Shown in pieces: positions 42,755 to 50,017 of a stretch of 64,000 bases of DNA. The translations under genes were made by a program, and so were the position numbers. This DNA comes from Krasilnikovia cinnamomea (GTDB lineage: Bacteria > Actinomycetota > Actinomycetes > Mycobacteriales > Micromonosporaceae), in the NCBI RefSeq assembly GCF_004217545.1, contig NZ_SHKY01000001.1:3844001-3908000 (forward strand), in the 5' to 3' direction. Each line of letters begins with the position of its first letter. Within the stretch, counting starts at the first letter, position 1. The notes under the pieces were generated by a model. That model saw only the letters and a list, made by a program, of their open reading frames with translations. It ran no database searches and had not been told where the DNA came from.

Positions 42755-42770
42755 TCTGTTCCTTCCACGT

Positions 42771-42889
42771 GACCACCGACCGGGTTAGCTGACGGGTTCG
42801 GGACGGAAGCGATCCCTACCGCGCGGTGGCGCGGATTCACCCCACAAACGTGGTTCCCCGGCTCGCCCGAGGGCGATTAGGTGGTGGCC
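42771..42889 (-). promoter_or_regulatory. ydaO-type c-di-AMP riboswitch upstream of the 41735 gene
   Basis: Reading the minus strand from 42889, the core blocks are CCGGGGAACCACG, GGGGTGAATCCG, GGTAGGGATCGCTTCCGTCC and CCGAACCCGTCAGCTAACCC. They follow the order and spacing of known ydaO/yuaA riboswitches (for example GAGGAACC, GGGGUUAAUC, GUAGGG, CCCGACAGCUAACUCC). The outer stem pairs 42880-42889 with 42771-42780. It ends 16 bases before the ATG. Such riboswitches turn genes off when c-di-AMP binds. Cell-wall hydrolase genes are their typical actinobacterial targets. Confidence 0.93.
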
Positions 42890-43194
42890 TGCCGGCACCT
42901 TGGGGGTGGTGCCTTCCTGGCAGTGACCGGCGGCCAGCTTACCTGACGAATCAAGGGGTCGACCGGTGCCAAATGCGTTACCAGCCAACAACTTTCCGTG
43001 ATACACGCAAGGAAGACGCCGCTTCCGTGGCCGTAACGCGGGTCAATGTGAATCGTTGCATTTCTCTCACCGCATTGACGCATTGTCAGCACCTGGTAAC
43101 CGACCGTGCGACCCCTGTCGATTCTCGCGATGCTCTGTATTCTTCGACACGGTCTCCGTTTCATAACGACGCCAGGAAAGGCGTCGGCGGAAAC

Positions 43195-43313
43195 CGCCGC
43201 CTAATCGCCCGAGGGCGAGCCGGGGAACCACGTACGTGGGGTGAATCCGCGCCACCCGCGCGGTAGGGGCCACTTCCGTCCCGAACCCGTCAGCTAACCC
43301 GGTCGGCGGCCGA
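43195..43313 (+). promoter_or_regulatory. ydaO-type c-di-AMP riboswitch upstream of the 43328 gene
   Basis: It has the same ordered core blocks as the riboswitch at 42771 (CCGGGGAACCACGT, GGGGTGAATCCGCG, CGGTAGGGGCCACTTCCGTC, CCGAACCCGTCAGCTAACCC). The outer stem is GCCGCC at 43197-43202 with GGCGGC at 43306-43311. A preceding hairpin CGACGCC/GGCGTCG lies at 43168-43187. CTTCCGTC (43274-43281) is fully complementary to GACGGAAG (43313-43320), which overlaps the ribosome-binding region, giving a possible switch that hides the start. Confidence 0.95.
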
Positions 43314-43327
43314 CGGAAGGAAGGCAC

Positions 43328-44365
43328 GTGCGGCACACCCCTGCCCGACGGCTGTGGGCCACGCTCCTCGCCCTCATGGTCGTCGCCGCCGGATCGGTCC
43401 TCGCCGGTTCGGCTCCCGCCTCCGCGGCCCCCCGGCCGCTGGCCGCTCCGGGCGACACCGGCGACGACGGCGAGGGCGGCAGTAAGTCACTCATCGACGC
43501 ACTCGAATCGGCGTCGCGCGGCTTCACCGACGCCAAGGACGCCCTGACCCGGTCCCGGGCGCGCCAGCGGGAACTGGCCGCCACGCTGCAGCGGCTCGAC
43601 GCCGAGCTCGGCCCGAAGCAGGCCGCGCTGGACGAGATCGTGCAGCAGAGCTACCGGACCGGGCGGCTCGGGCCGATGGCGGCCCTGCTCACCGCGTCGG
43701 ACTCGGACACCCTGCTGGACAGGGCCGACACCCTGAGCTCGGTCGCGATCCGGCAGGACGCGGCGATGCGCGACCTCAAGCAGACCCGGGACGGCCAGGC
43801 TAAGGCCAAGCTCGCGATCGACGCCACGATCCGCGACCAGCAGAAGCAGCTCAACGTCATGGCCCGCCGCAAGGCGCAGGCGGAGGCGGCACTCAAGGCC
43901 GCCGGTGGCGGCCAGGACGTCGCGGGACCGAGCGGCGGCGGCAACACCACCAAGTCCGCCACGGCTCCCCGCAACCTGGGCACCGGCTGCACCGTGGACG
44001 ACCCCACGACCACCGGCTGCATCACGCCCCGCCTGCAGTTCGCCATGCAGCAGGCGAAGGGGGCCGGATTCACGCGCTTCGTCAAGTGCTTCCGGCACCA
44101 GAACTCCGGGGAGCATCCCAAGGGGCGGGCGTGTGACTTCGCGGCCGACAAGGGCACCTTCGGCGGGGTGGCCTCCGGCGCCAGCCGTACGTACGGGGAC
44201 CGGCTGGCGAACTACTTCATCGGCAACGCCGACCGGATCGGCGTGCTGTACGTCATCTGGTTCCGCCGGATCTGGCTGCCCAGCAGCGGCTGGAAGTCGT
44301 ACTCCCGGGGCAACGGGGACCCGTCGAGCGACCACACCAACCACGTGCACCTGTCGGTGCGCTGA
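43328..44365 (+). CDS. Secreted coiled-coil protein with metallopeptidase-like C-terminus, paralogue
   Basis: A 345-residue protein with the same architecture as the divergent one: signal peptide (LLALMVVAAGSVLAGSAPAS), coiled coil from about residue 55 to 190 (heptads such as ATLQRLDAELGPKQAALDEI), then a C-terminal domain from CTVDDPTTTGCITPR. The motifs SGEHPKGRACDF and SDHTNHVHLS keep the H-x6-D and HxH residues of LAS/M15 zinc peptidases. The GTG at 43328 directly follows its riboswitch with GGAAGGAAGG. The pair probably acts in peptidoglycan remodelling. Catalytic activity is not demonstrated for this domain family. Confidence 0.88.
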   Translation: MRHTPARRLWATLLALMVVAAGSVLAGSAPASAAPRPLAAPGDTGDDGEGGSKSLIDALESASRGFTDAKDALTRSRARQRELAATLQRLDAELGPKQAALDEIVQQSYRTGRLGPMAALLTASDSDTLLDRADTLSSVAIRQDAAMRDLKQTRDGQAKAKLAIDATIRDQQKQLNVMARRKAQAEAALKAAGGGQDVAGPSGGGNTTKSATAPRNLGTGCTVDDPTTTGCITPRLQFAMQQAKGAGFTRFVKCFRHQNSGEHPKGRACDFAADKGTFGGVASGASRTYGDRLANYFIGNADRIGVLYVIWFRRIWLPSSGWKSYSRGNGDPSSDHTNHVHLSVR

Positions 44366-44382
44366 CCGGGGGAGGGCGGGGC

Positions 44383-45159
44383 CTACTTCCGCATGTAGGC
44401 CTCGTACTCCTTCATCACGTCCTCGGTCGGGCCGTCCGCGCGGATGACGCCGGACTCCAGCCAGATCGAGCGCTCGCAGGTGTCCCGGATCGACTGCTCG
44501 CTGTGGCTCACCAGGAACACCGTCCCGGCCTCCTCGCGCAGGTCCCGGACCCGCTGCTCGCTGCGGCGGCGGAACTTGGCGTCGCCGGTGGCCAGCGCCT
44601 CGTCGATCAGCAGCACGTCGTGCTTCTTGGCCGCCGCGATGGCGAAGCGCAGCCGGGCCGACATGCCGGACGAGTACGTCTTCATCGGCAGGGAGCTGAA
44701 GTCGCCGCGCTCGTTGATGCCGGAGAACTCGATGATGTCGGCGGTCTTCTCCTTCACCTCGGCGGGGCTCATGCCCATCGCGAGGCAGCCCAGCACGACG
44801 TTGCGCTCGCCGGGCAGGTCGTTCATCAGGGCGGCGTTCACGCCGAGCAGCGAGGGCTGCCCGGAGGCGTAGATCGTGCCCCGGTCGACGGGCAGCAGCC
44901 CGGCGATCGCCCGCAGCAGGGTGGACTTGCCGGAGCCGTTGCTGCCGATGAGCCCGATCGCCTCACCCTTGTACGCGACGAAGCTCACGCCCTTGACCGC
45001 GTGCACCTCGCGGACCGCACCGGACTTCTGTCCCGTGACGATGCGCTTGAAGCTGGCCACCGGGCTGTTCGCGCCCGCGGCCGCGGAGCCGTACACCCGG
45101 TAGACGACGTGGGCGTCGTCGGCGATGACGGTCGGTACCCGGTCGGTTGTCTCAGCCAC
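44383..45159 (-). CDS. Polysaccharide/teichoic acid ABC exporter ATPase
   Basis: A 258-residue ABC ATPase of the TagH/Wzt type. Walker A is GSNGSGKST, the signature is the family-specific YSSGMSARLRFAIA, and Walker B is VLLIDEALATGD. The N-terminal lead-in (VYRVYGSAAAGANSPV...GAVREVHAVKGVSF) is also family-typical. It lacks the C-terminal carbohydrate-binding domain of some Wzt proteins. With the permease encoded just upstream (8-base overlap) it exports a lipid-linked polysaccharide or teichoic acid; no glycosyltransferase is in the window to tell which. The GTG start lies inside the permease gene. Confidence 0.93.
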   Translation of the reverse strand: MAETTDRVPTVIADDAHVVYRVYGSAAAGANSPVASFKRIVTGQKSGAVREVHAVKGVSFVAYKGEAIGLIGSNGSGKSTLLRAIAGLLPVDRGTIYASGQPSLLGVNAALMNDLPGERNVVLGCLAMGMSPAEVKEKTADIIEFSGINERGDFSSLPMKTYSSGMSARLRFAIAAAKKHDVLLIDEALATGDAKFRRRSEQRVRDLREEAGTVFLVSHSEQSIRDTCERSIWLESGVIRADGPTEDVMKEYEAYMRK

Positions 45160-46048
45160 GGCCGTACCCCTTCTCGCCGCGCCAGAAGTAGATGAATCCG
45201 CCGACGCCGACGATCAGCGCCCAGACGATGGATTGGATCCACAGCCGGGTGGGCGAGCCCGCGAGCGGGACGTCCTCCATGAGCGCGTGCCGCATCAGCT
45301 CGATGTAGACCAGCATCGGGTTGGCCTCGACCAGGCGCAGCGCCCAGCCGTCCAGCCGCCGCTCGAACAGCTCCACGGAGTAGATCACGGCGGAGCTGTA
45401 CATCCAGATCCGCATGATGAACGGGACCAGCTGTTTGATGTCTGTGATCTTGGAGCCGAGCCGGGCGCTCAGCATGGCGAGGCCGGTGTTGAAGATCGTC
45501 TGCAGCAGCAGGGCGGGCACGATCAGCAGCCACTCGACGGTGAGTGGCTCGCCCGTGATCAGCACGATGCTCATGAGCACGGCCATGGAGGCGGCCAGGT
45601 TGCGCGCTTCGACCATCACGACGGCCAGCGGGAGGCTGGCGCGGGGGAAGTGCAGCGCCCTGATCAGGCCGAGATTGTTCGTGACCGCCACGACACCGCT
45701 CTGCACCACCGACTGGGTGAAGCCGAAGACGAACACGCCGGTGCAGAGGTAGGCGATGAAATTGTCCATGTCCTTGGTGCCGGACAGGATGACGCCGAAG
45801 ATCAGGTAGTACACCGCCGCGTTGAACAGCGGCGTCAGGACCTGCCAGAACATCCCCAGCCGGGTGTTGCCCAGCGACGAGGAGACCTTGGCGTTGGCGT
45901 ACGCCCCGATGAAGTGCCGGTAGGCCCACAGCTGCCGCAGGTACGCGGGCAGGCTGGGCAGGGCACCGGCGGCGCTCAGGCCGTGCCGCTTGGCCAGCTC
46001 CTTCATAGGCAGACCGGTGTCGTTGCCGGCGACCGCCGTCTGGACCAT
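45152..46048 (-). CDS. ABC-2 type exporter permease, TagG/Wzm-like
   Basis: A 298-residue permease with six hydrophobic helices (about residues 60-275) after a 35-residue cytoplasmic lead (LAYRHFIGAYANAKVSSSLGNTRLGMFWQVLTPLFNAAVYYLIFG). It partners the ATPase gene that overlaps its end. The ATG at 46048 was selected; an in-frame start at 46177 would add residues without support. It is divergent from a TetR regulator gene, with 172 bases between. Confidence 0.92.
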   Translation of the reverse strand: MVQTAVAGNDTGLPMKELAKRHGLSAAGALPSLPAYLRQLWAYRHFIGAYANAKVSSSLGNTRLGMFWQVLTPLFNAAVYYLIFGVILSGTKDMDNFIAYLCTGVFVFGFTQSVVQSGVVAVTNNLGLIRALHFPRASLPLAVVMVEARNLAASMAVLMSIVLITGEPLTVEWLLIVPALLLQTIFNTGLAMLSARLGSKITDIKQLVPFIMRIWMYSSAVIYSVELFERRLDGWALRLVEANPMLVYIELMRHALMEDVPLAGSPTRLWIQSIVWALIVGVGGFIYFWRGEKGYGRG

Positions 46049-46186
46049 GGGGTGGCGCTCCGATCTCGTCGGCCGGGCGGAGTTGCCGGGCCTCGGGGGT
46101 TTGCGCGTGAACACACTAGCGAGGTGCTGCCGATGAAACGGTATCGTATCGACGTGAAGCCGACGGTAGCCCAGCAAACGGCGGAA

Positions 46187-46214
46187 CGCAACCGTAGCGT
46201 CGTTGCGCTATATT
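46187..46214 (+). promoter_or_regulatory. Inverted repeat and -10 at the TetR gene, likely leaderless start
   Basis: CGCAAC at 46187-46192 and GTTGCG at 46202-46207 form an inverted repeat directly upstream of TATATT (46209-46214). From this -10 the transcript would start at about 46221, the G of the GTG start codon, and no ribosome site is present, so translation is probably leaderless. The repeat is a candidate operator. Confidence 0.5.
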
Positions 46215-46220
46215 GCCTCC

Positions 46221-46829
46221 GTGGCGACCGGGAAACGAGCACCCGCCGGAGCGGCGGTCCTGCGCGGGGACATCACCGTGGCGATCCGCAACGCCGTGAT
46301 GAAAGAGCTGGCCGAGGTGGGTTACGGCCGCCTCTCCATCGAGGCTGTCGCGCGCCGGGCCGGGGTCGGCAAGACCGCGATCTACCGCAGGTGGGGCAAC
46401 AAGCTCGAGATGGTACTTGAGATCGTCTCGGATGTGGCCGAGCGGGCCGTGCCACTTCCGGACACCGGCACCTTCGCCGGTGACCTCCGGCTGCTTCTCA
46501 TGATCGCCAGCAAGGCGCTGCAGCACCGGATGGCCTCGCAGATCATCCCCGACCTGATGGCCGAGGCCGCGCGCAACCCGCAGATCGCCGAGACGCTGCA
46601 GCGGGCGCTGCACACCCACCAGCACGCGGTCGGCGACAAACTGGTCGGCCAGGCGATCGCCCGCGGGGAACTGCCCGCCGACGCCGACCCCGACGTGGCC
46701 GTCGACCTCATCCTCGGCCCGCTCTACTGGCGCGTCGCGGTGGCCCGGACCCCGATCGACGACGACTACCTGGAGAAGCTGGCCGTCGCGGTCACCCATG
46801 CGCTGCGGGGTGGTCGCTCGGCGGGCTGA
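46221..46829 (+). CDS. TetR-family regulator
   Basis: A 202-residue regulator. The helix-turn-helix is LSIEAVARRAGVGKTAIYRRWGNKLEMVLEIV (about residues 40-70). The ligand domain has the pattern of the class with TLQRALHTHQHAVGDKLVGQAIARGELPADADPDVAVDLILGPLYWRVAVAR, often found with membrane transporters. It is divergent from the polysaccharide ABC exporter genes, a plausible target. The GTG at 46221 is preferred to a TTG at 46203 because it coincides with a predicted transcription start. Confidence 0.9.
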   Translation: MATGKRAPAGAAVLRGDITVAIRNAVMKELAEVGYGRLSIEAVARRAGVGKTAIYRRWGNKLEMVLEIVSDVAERAVPLPDTGTFAGDLRLLLMIASKALQHRMASQIIPDLMAEAARNPQIAETLQRALHTHQHAVGDKLVGQAIARGELPADADPDVAVDLILGPLYWRVAVARTPIDDDYLEKLAVAVTHALRGGRSAG

Positions 46830-46866
46830 GCCGGTACATGGCTGGCGGTGTCCTCTCGGGGTTGCC

Positions 46867-46896
46867 GTCGCCGGGCAGATCGGTCCGCCCGGCGAC
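46867..46896 (+). terminator. Hairpin after the TetR gene
   Basis: GTCGCCGGGC at 46867-46876 is perfectly mirrored at 46887-46896 around a 10-base loop, 38 bases after the TetR stop. The rest of 46830-47018 shows no gene or known riboswitch pattern. Confidence 0.6.
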
Positions 46897-47018
46897 CTGC
46901 TGAGCCTTTCCCTCTCCGGTGGCGCGGGTAACCCCCGGGACGGACATCCGGCCCTCAGCCGGTCCGCGTGCCAGCCGATCAGTGCGGTAATCGGGCCGCG
47001 CTGACCGGAGGAGCACGG

Positions 47019-47579
47019 ATGCGGGGAAAGCTGCTGGCGGCACTGCTCGTGCCGCTCACCCTGGGCGGGTGCGGGGTGCTCGGGCTCACGGCGGCGACGC
47101 CGTCACCGACCGCCACGACCCCCGCGCCGGGATCCGGCGACAGCTGGATCGTCGTGGCCAGCGGCTCGGCGACCCCGAGCCCGGCCGTGACGTACCCCTC
47201 CCGGGCGACCACGCTGCCGCCCGTCGCGTACCCGTCGGCGTCCGGCAGCGCCTGCCCGGCCCCGCCGAACGGCCAGGTCGTCATCCCGGTCACGGTCACC
47301 GCGAAGGTCCGGTCCCTCACCGTGAGCTGGCCGCGCCGCAGCGCCTCCGCGTACCGGGTCACCGCGGTGCCGCAGCGGCTCATCACGGGCCCCCAGCCCG
47401 CGTACAGCTGGACGAGCGTGCCGACCACCGGCACGGGTTGCACCGTCACCACCACCATCACCGGGCTCAAGTCCGGCGAGCCGTACGTGGTGTGGCTGGA
47501 CGCGCAGGGCACCGGGGCCCTGACCGACGGCACCCGCAACCCGTACAGCGGCGCCTCCTCGGTGGTCTACCCCAAGTAG
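47019..47579 (+). CDS. Secreted lipoprotein, fibronectin-III-like
   Basis: A 186-residue exported protein. The signal ends with the lipobox LTLGGC, so Cys17 is probably lipidated. After a Thr/Pro/Ser-rich linker (residues about 20-75) the C-terminal domain (VTVTAKVRSLTVSWPRRSASAYRVTAV ... TTTITGLKSGEPYVVWLDAQGTG) has the strand pattern of a fibronectin type III fold. No enzymatic motif is seen. ATG 47019 follows GGAGGAG. It meets the convergent diguanylate cyclase gene two bases later. Confidence 0.82.
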   Translation: MRGKLLAALLVPLTLGGCGVLGLTAATPSPTATTPAPGSGDSWIVVASGSATPSPAVTYPSRATTLPPVAYPSASGSACPAPPNGQVVIPVTVTAKVRSLTVSWPRRSASAYRVTAVPQRLITGPQPAYSWTSVPTTGTGCTVTTTITGLKSGEPYVVWLDAQGTGALTDGTRNPYSGASSVVYPK

Positions 47580-47581
47580 GT

Positions 47582-49147
47582 TCAGCAGGCGATGGCGTTG
47601 CGGCCGCTCCACTTGGCCGCGTACAGGCGCTCGTCCGCCGCGCGGAACAGCGCGTCCGCGCTCATCCCCGGGGTCATCGCCGCCAGGCCCACGCTCACGG
47701 TCAGGCGTACCCCCGCCAGGATGTCCGTCCGGGCGACCGCGGCCCGGATGCGCTCGGCGACCTCGCGGCCCGCCGCCGCGTCGCCGCGCAGGAACACGAC
47801 GAACTCGTCGCCCGCGTAGCGCACCGGCACGTCCTCGGCCCGGCAGTGGGCCCGCAGGATCGCCGCCACCTCGCGCAGCACGCGGTCGCCCGCGATGTGC
47901 GAGTACGCGTCGTTGACCGCCTTGAAGTGATCCAGGTCGATCAGCAGCAGCGCCAGCGGCGGCGCGATCCGTCCGGCGTCGATGCGGTGCAGTACGGCGT
48001 CGAAGCGCCGCCGGTTGCCCAGGCCGGTGAGCGGGTCACGCATGATCTCCCGCTCGGCGCGCAGCCGGGCTGTCTCCAGCTCCTCGCGCTGGCGGGCCTG
48101 GCGCAGCATCGCCAGCCGGTGCAGCCGCAGCCGCCAGAGCTGGAGCACCTGACTCTCGACGGCCTCGAACATGTCGCGGCTGGACTGGCCGTCGTCGATC
48201 TCCCGCGCGGTCTGCGCCATCTCGAACCGGATGATCAGTGGCTCGTCGGGGCGTGCGCCGTACACGCAGAGCTCCCGGGCGGCGACCAGCTCGCGGCGCG
48301 CCTCGGCCAGTTGGCCCTGCGCGCGCAGGCTGACGCCGAGGGCCAGGTGCGCCATGCGGGCGTACTGATGATTCTCGCCCGCCCGCAACGGCATGATCGA
48401 TTCGCGGGCCAGCTTCTCCGCGGGGACGACGTCGCCGAGCTTGGCCAGCGCCAGCGCCAGCATCGCCGTGGTGCCGGCGTCACCGGCGTCCGGTGGCCCG
48501 GTCTCCTCCAGGTGGTGCCGGGTGAGCTCGGCGCTGCGGCGCAGCCGGGCCGCGCCCTCGTCGGTACGCCCGACGTGGCCCAGCCGCAGTCCCCAGTAGA
48601 GCAAGGTGCCCGCGTGCACCAGCCGGAACGCCGGCGACGCGTAGCTGAGCTGTTCGTAGGTGGCGGCCGCGGTCTCGTACATCTCCGCCGTGGTGGCGGC
48701 CTCGGCGAACGAGCAGAGGGCCGAGCGGCGCCGGTCGCCGTCGAACGTGCTGCGGTCGAGCAGCACCCCGGCGCGGGCCAGGTGGTGCATGCCGTCGATG
48801 TCATGGCCGCTGAGCACGTGTACCCGGGCGAGGTCGCACAGCGCCTTGGCCTCGCCGAGCACCGAGCCGGCCCGGCGTTGGTGGCGCAGCAGCCGCTCGC
48901 CGAGGGCGGCCGCCTCGGCCAGGCGACCCATCTCCAGGTTGGCGTACATCTTGCCCTGCAGCAGGAACGGCAGCGTACGGGTGTCGCCGGTGGCGGCGGC
49001 CAGCACGGCGTACGCGTCCGCCGCGTCGATGGCCTCCCGGCACCGGCCCGTGTTCGCCAGCACGTGCACGCGGACGGCCAGCAGGTGCAGTGGCCCGAAC
49101 GTGGTGACGGGCACCGGCAGCCGGTCGACGGCGGTGCTGACCCTCAT
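47582..49147 (-). CDS. TPR-like diguanylate cyclase (GGDEF)
   Basis: A 521-residue soluble protein. Residues about 1-330 are helical repeats resembling TPR (segments such as LAEAAALGERLLRHQRRAGSVLGEAKALCDLARVHVLSG). Residues about 340-375 form a coiled coil (LRQARQREELETARLRAEREIM), and 376-521 are a GGDEF domain starting DPLTGLGNRRRFDAVL. The active site reads RYAGDEFVVF (AGDEF variant, expected active), and an RxxD inhibitory site (RAED) lies five residues before it. It makes c-di-GMP, with product inhibition. There is no EAL domain. The ATG at 49147 is chosen over upstream starts in an overlapping region. Confidence 0.93.
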   Translation of the reverse strand: MRVSTAVDRLPVPVTTFGPLHLLAVRVHVLANTGRCREAIDAADAYAVLAAATGDTRTLPFLLQGKMYANLEMGRLAEAAALGERLLRHQRRAGSVLGEAKALCDLARVHVLSGHDIDGMHHLARAGVLLDRSTFDGDRRRSALCSFAEAATTAEMYETAAATYEQLSYASPAFRLVHAGTLLYWGLRLGHVGRTDEGAARLRRSAELTRHHLEETGPPDAGDAGTTAMLALALAKLGDVVPAEKLARESIMPLRAGENHQYARMAHLALGVSLRAQGQLAEARRELVAARELCVYGARPDEPLIIRFEMAQTAREIDDGQSSRDMFEAVESQVLQLWRLRLHRLAMLRQARQREELETARLRAEREIMRDPLTGLGNRRRFDAVLHRIDAGRIAPPLALLLIDLDHFKAVNDAYSHIAGDRVLREVAAILRAHCRAEDVPVRYAGDEFVVFLRGDAAAGREVAERIRAAVARTDILAGVRLTVSVGLAAMTPGMSADALFRAADERLYAAKWSGRNAIAC

Positions 49148-49172
49148 GCACCCAGTATTGACCGGTTGCTGC

Positions 49173-49928
49173 TCAGGCCGTGCCCGCAGACCGTTTCGCC
49201 GGAGTTTGCACGTACCGGGCGAGGCCGTCGACCAGCAGGTCGAGTCCGAAGAGGAACCGCTCGTCGCCACCGCCGCCGGTGATGTCGCGGGCGTGCCGGT
49301 GCAGGTGCGGGAAGTGTTGCGGGGGCAGGCTTTCGTAGTAGGCGGCGAGCTGCTCGACCCAGTGGGCGAAGTACTGCTCGGGGTCCTTGCCGGTGGCCTC
49401 GATGCTCGCCTGCCGCAGCGAGCTCTCGTAGACCTCCGCGACCAGGTACAGGAAGATGCGGTCGACCGCCCAGCCGGCGATCTTGGGTGGGACGCCGCCG
49501 GCCAGCAGGACGGCCATCGTCGCCTCGGTGATCCGCAGCGCGTTCGGTCCGGTGGGGACGGTGGCCAGCGCGGCGCGGGCGAGGTCGCGGTACCTCATCA
49601 GCCGGGTGTAGCTTTCCCGCGCCATCTGCTTGACCTGCTCGGGCCAGTGGTCGGGATCCGGCTCGGGGACCTCGATGCCGGCGCAGGCCCGGTCGAACAT
49701 CAGGTCGAGCAGTTCGTCCCTGTTCGCCACGTGGGCGTACAGGCTGGACGGGCCCGTGCCGAACTCGGCCGCCACCCGCCGCATGCTGGCCGCCTCGACC
49801 CCCTCGGCCGCGACGATCCGCAGCCCGGCCTCGACGATCTGGTCGCGGGAGAGCGGGGGTCGCGCGGCGCGGGGGCGGCGGCGGCTCCCGTGACGCCAGG
49901 GAGGCGAGGGCAGGTCCGGCTCGGTCAT
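49173..49928 (-). CDS. TetR regulator of the divergent efflux gene
   Basis: A 251-residue regulator. The helix-turn-helix is VEAASMRRVAAEFGTGPSSLYAHVANRDELLDLMFD (about residues 44-80); the C-terminal domain (LRYRD-type helices, AVDRIFLYLVAEVYESSLRQ) resembles the drug-responsive TetR class. It is divergent from a DHA2 efflux pump, and three operator copies lie in the 89-base gap. This is the standard arrangement of a self-regulated resistance module. The inducer is unknown. Confidence 0.92.
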   Translation of the reverse strand: MTEPDLPSPPWRHGSRRRPRAARPPLSRDQIVEAGLRIVAAEGVEAASMRRVAAEFGTGPSSLYAHVANRDELLDLMFDRACAGIEVPEPDPDHWPEQVKQMARESYTRLMRYRDLARAALATVPTGPNALRITEATMAVLLAGGVPPKIAGWAVDRIFLYLVAEVYESSLRQASIEATGKDPEQYFAHWVEQLAAYYESLPPQHFPHLHRHARDITGGGGDERFLFGLDLLVDGLARYVQTPAKRSAGTA

Positions 49929-49943
49929 CGCGGTTAATCGTAG

Positions 49944-49998
49944 TTGACGCGAACGGTGTTCGTCTGTAGAACGGTGTTCGTCAAGACGAACACTGTTC
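49944..49998 (+). promoter_or_regulatory. Three TetR operator copies over the efflux promoter
   Basis: GAACGGTGTTCGTC occurs at 49951-49964 and 49969-49982, and inverted with one mismatch at 49985-49998. Each copy is itself near-palindromic (GAAC-GGT-GTTC). A -35 TTGACG at 49944 and a TAGAAC at 49967 with 17-base spacing bracket copy 1, so binding would block the efflux promoter. Confidence 0.75.
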
Positions 49999-50017
49999 TA
50001 TACATCGGGGGTAACAG

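Noticed and set aside
46830..47018. Leader of the lipoprotein gene examined for a riboswitch.
   Set aside because: Only a GC-rich terminator hairpin is evident. None of the conserved ydaO, GEMM, cobalamin or glycine blocks were found.
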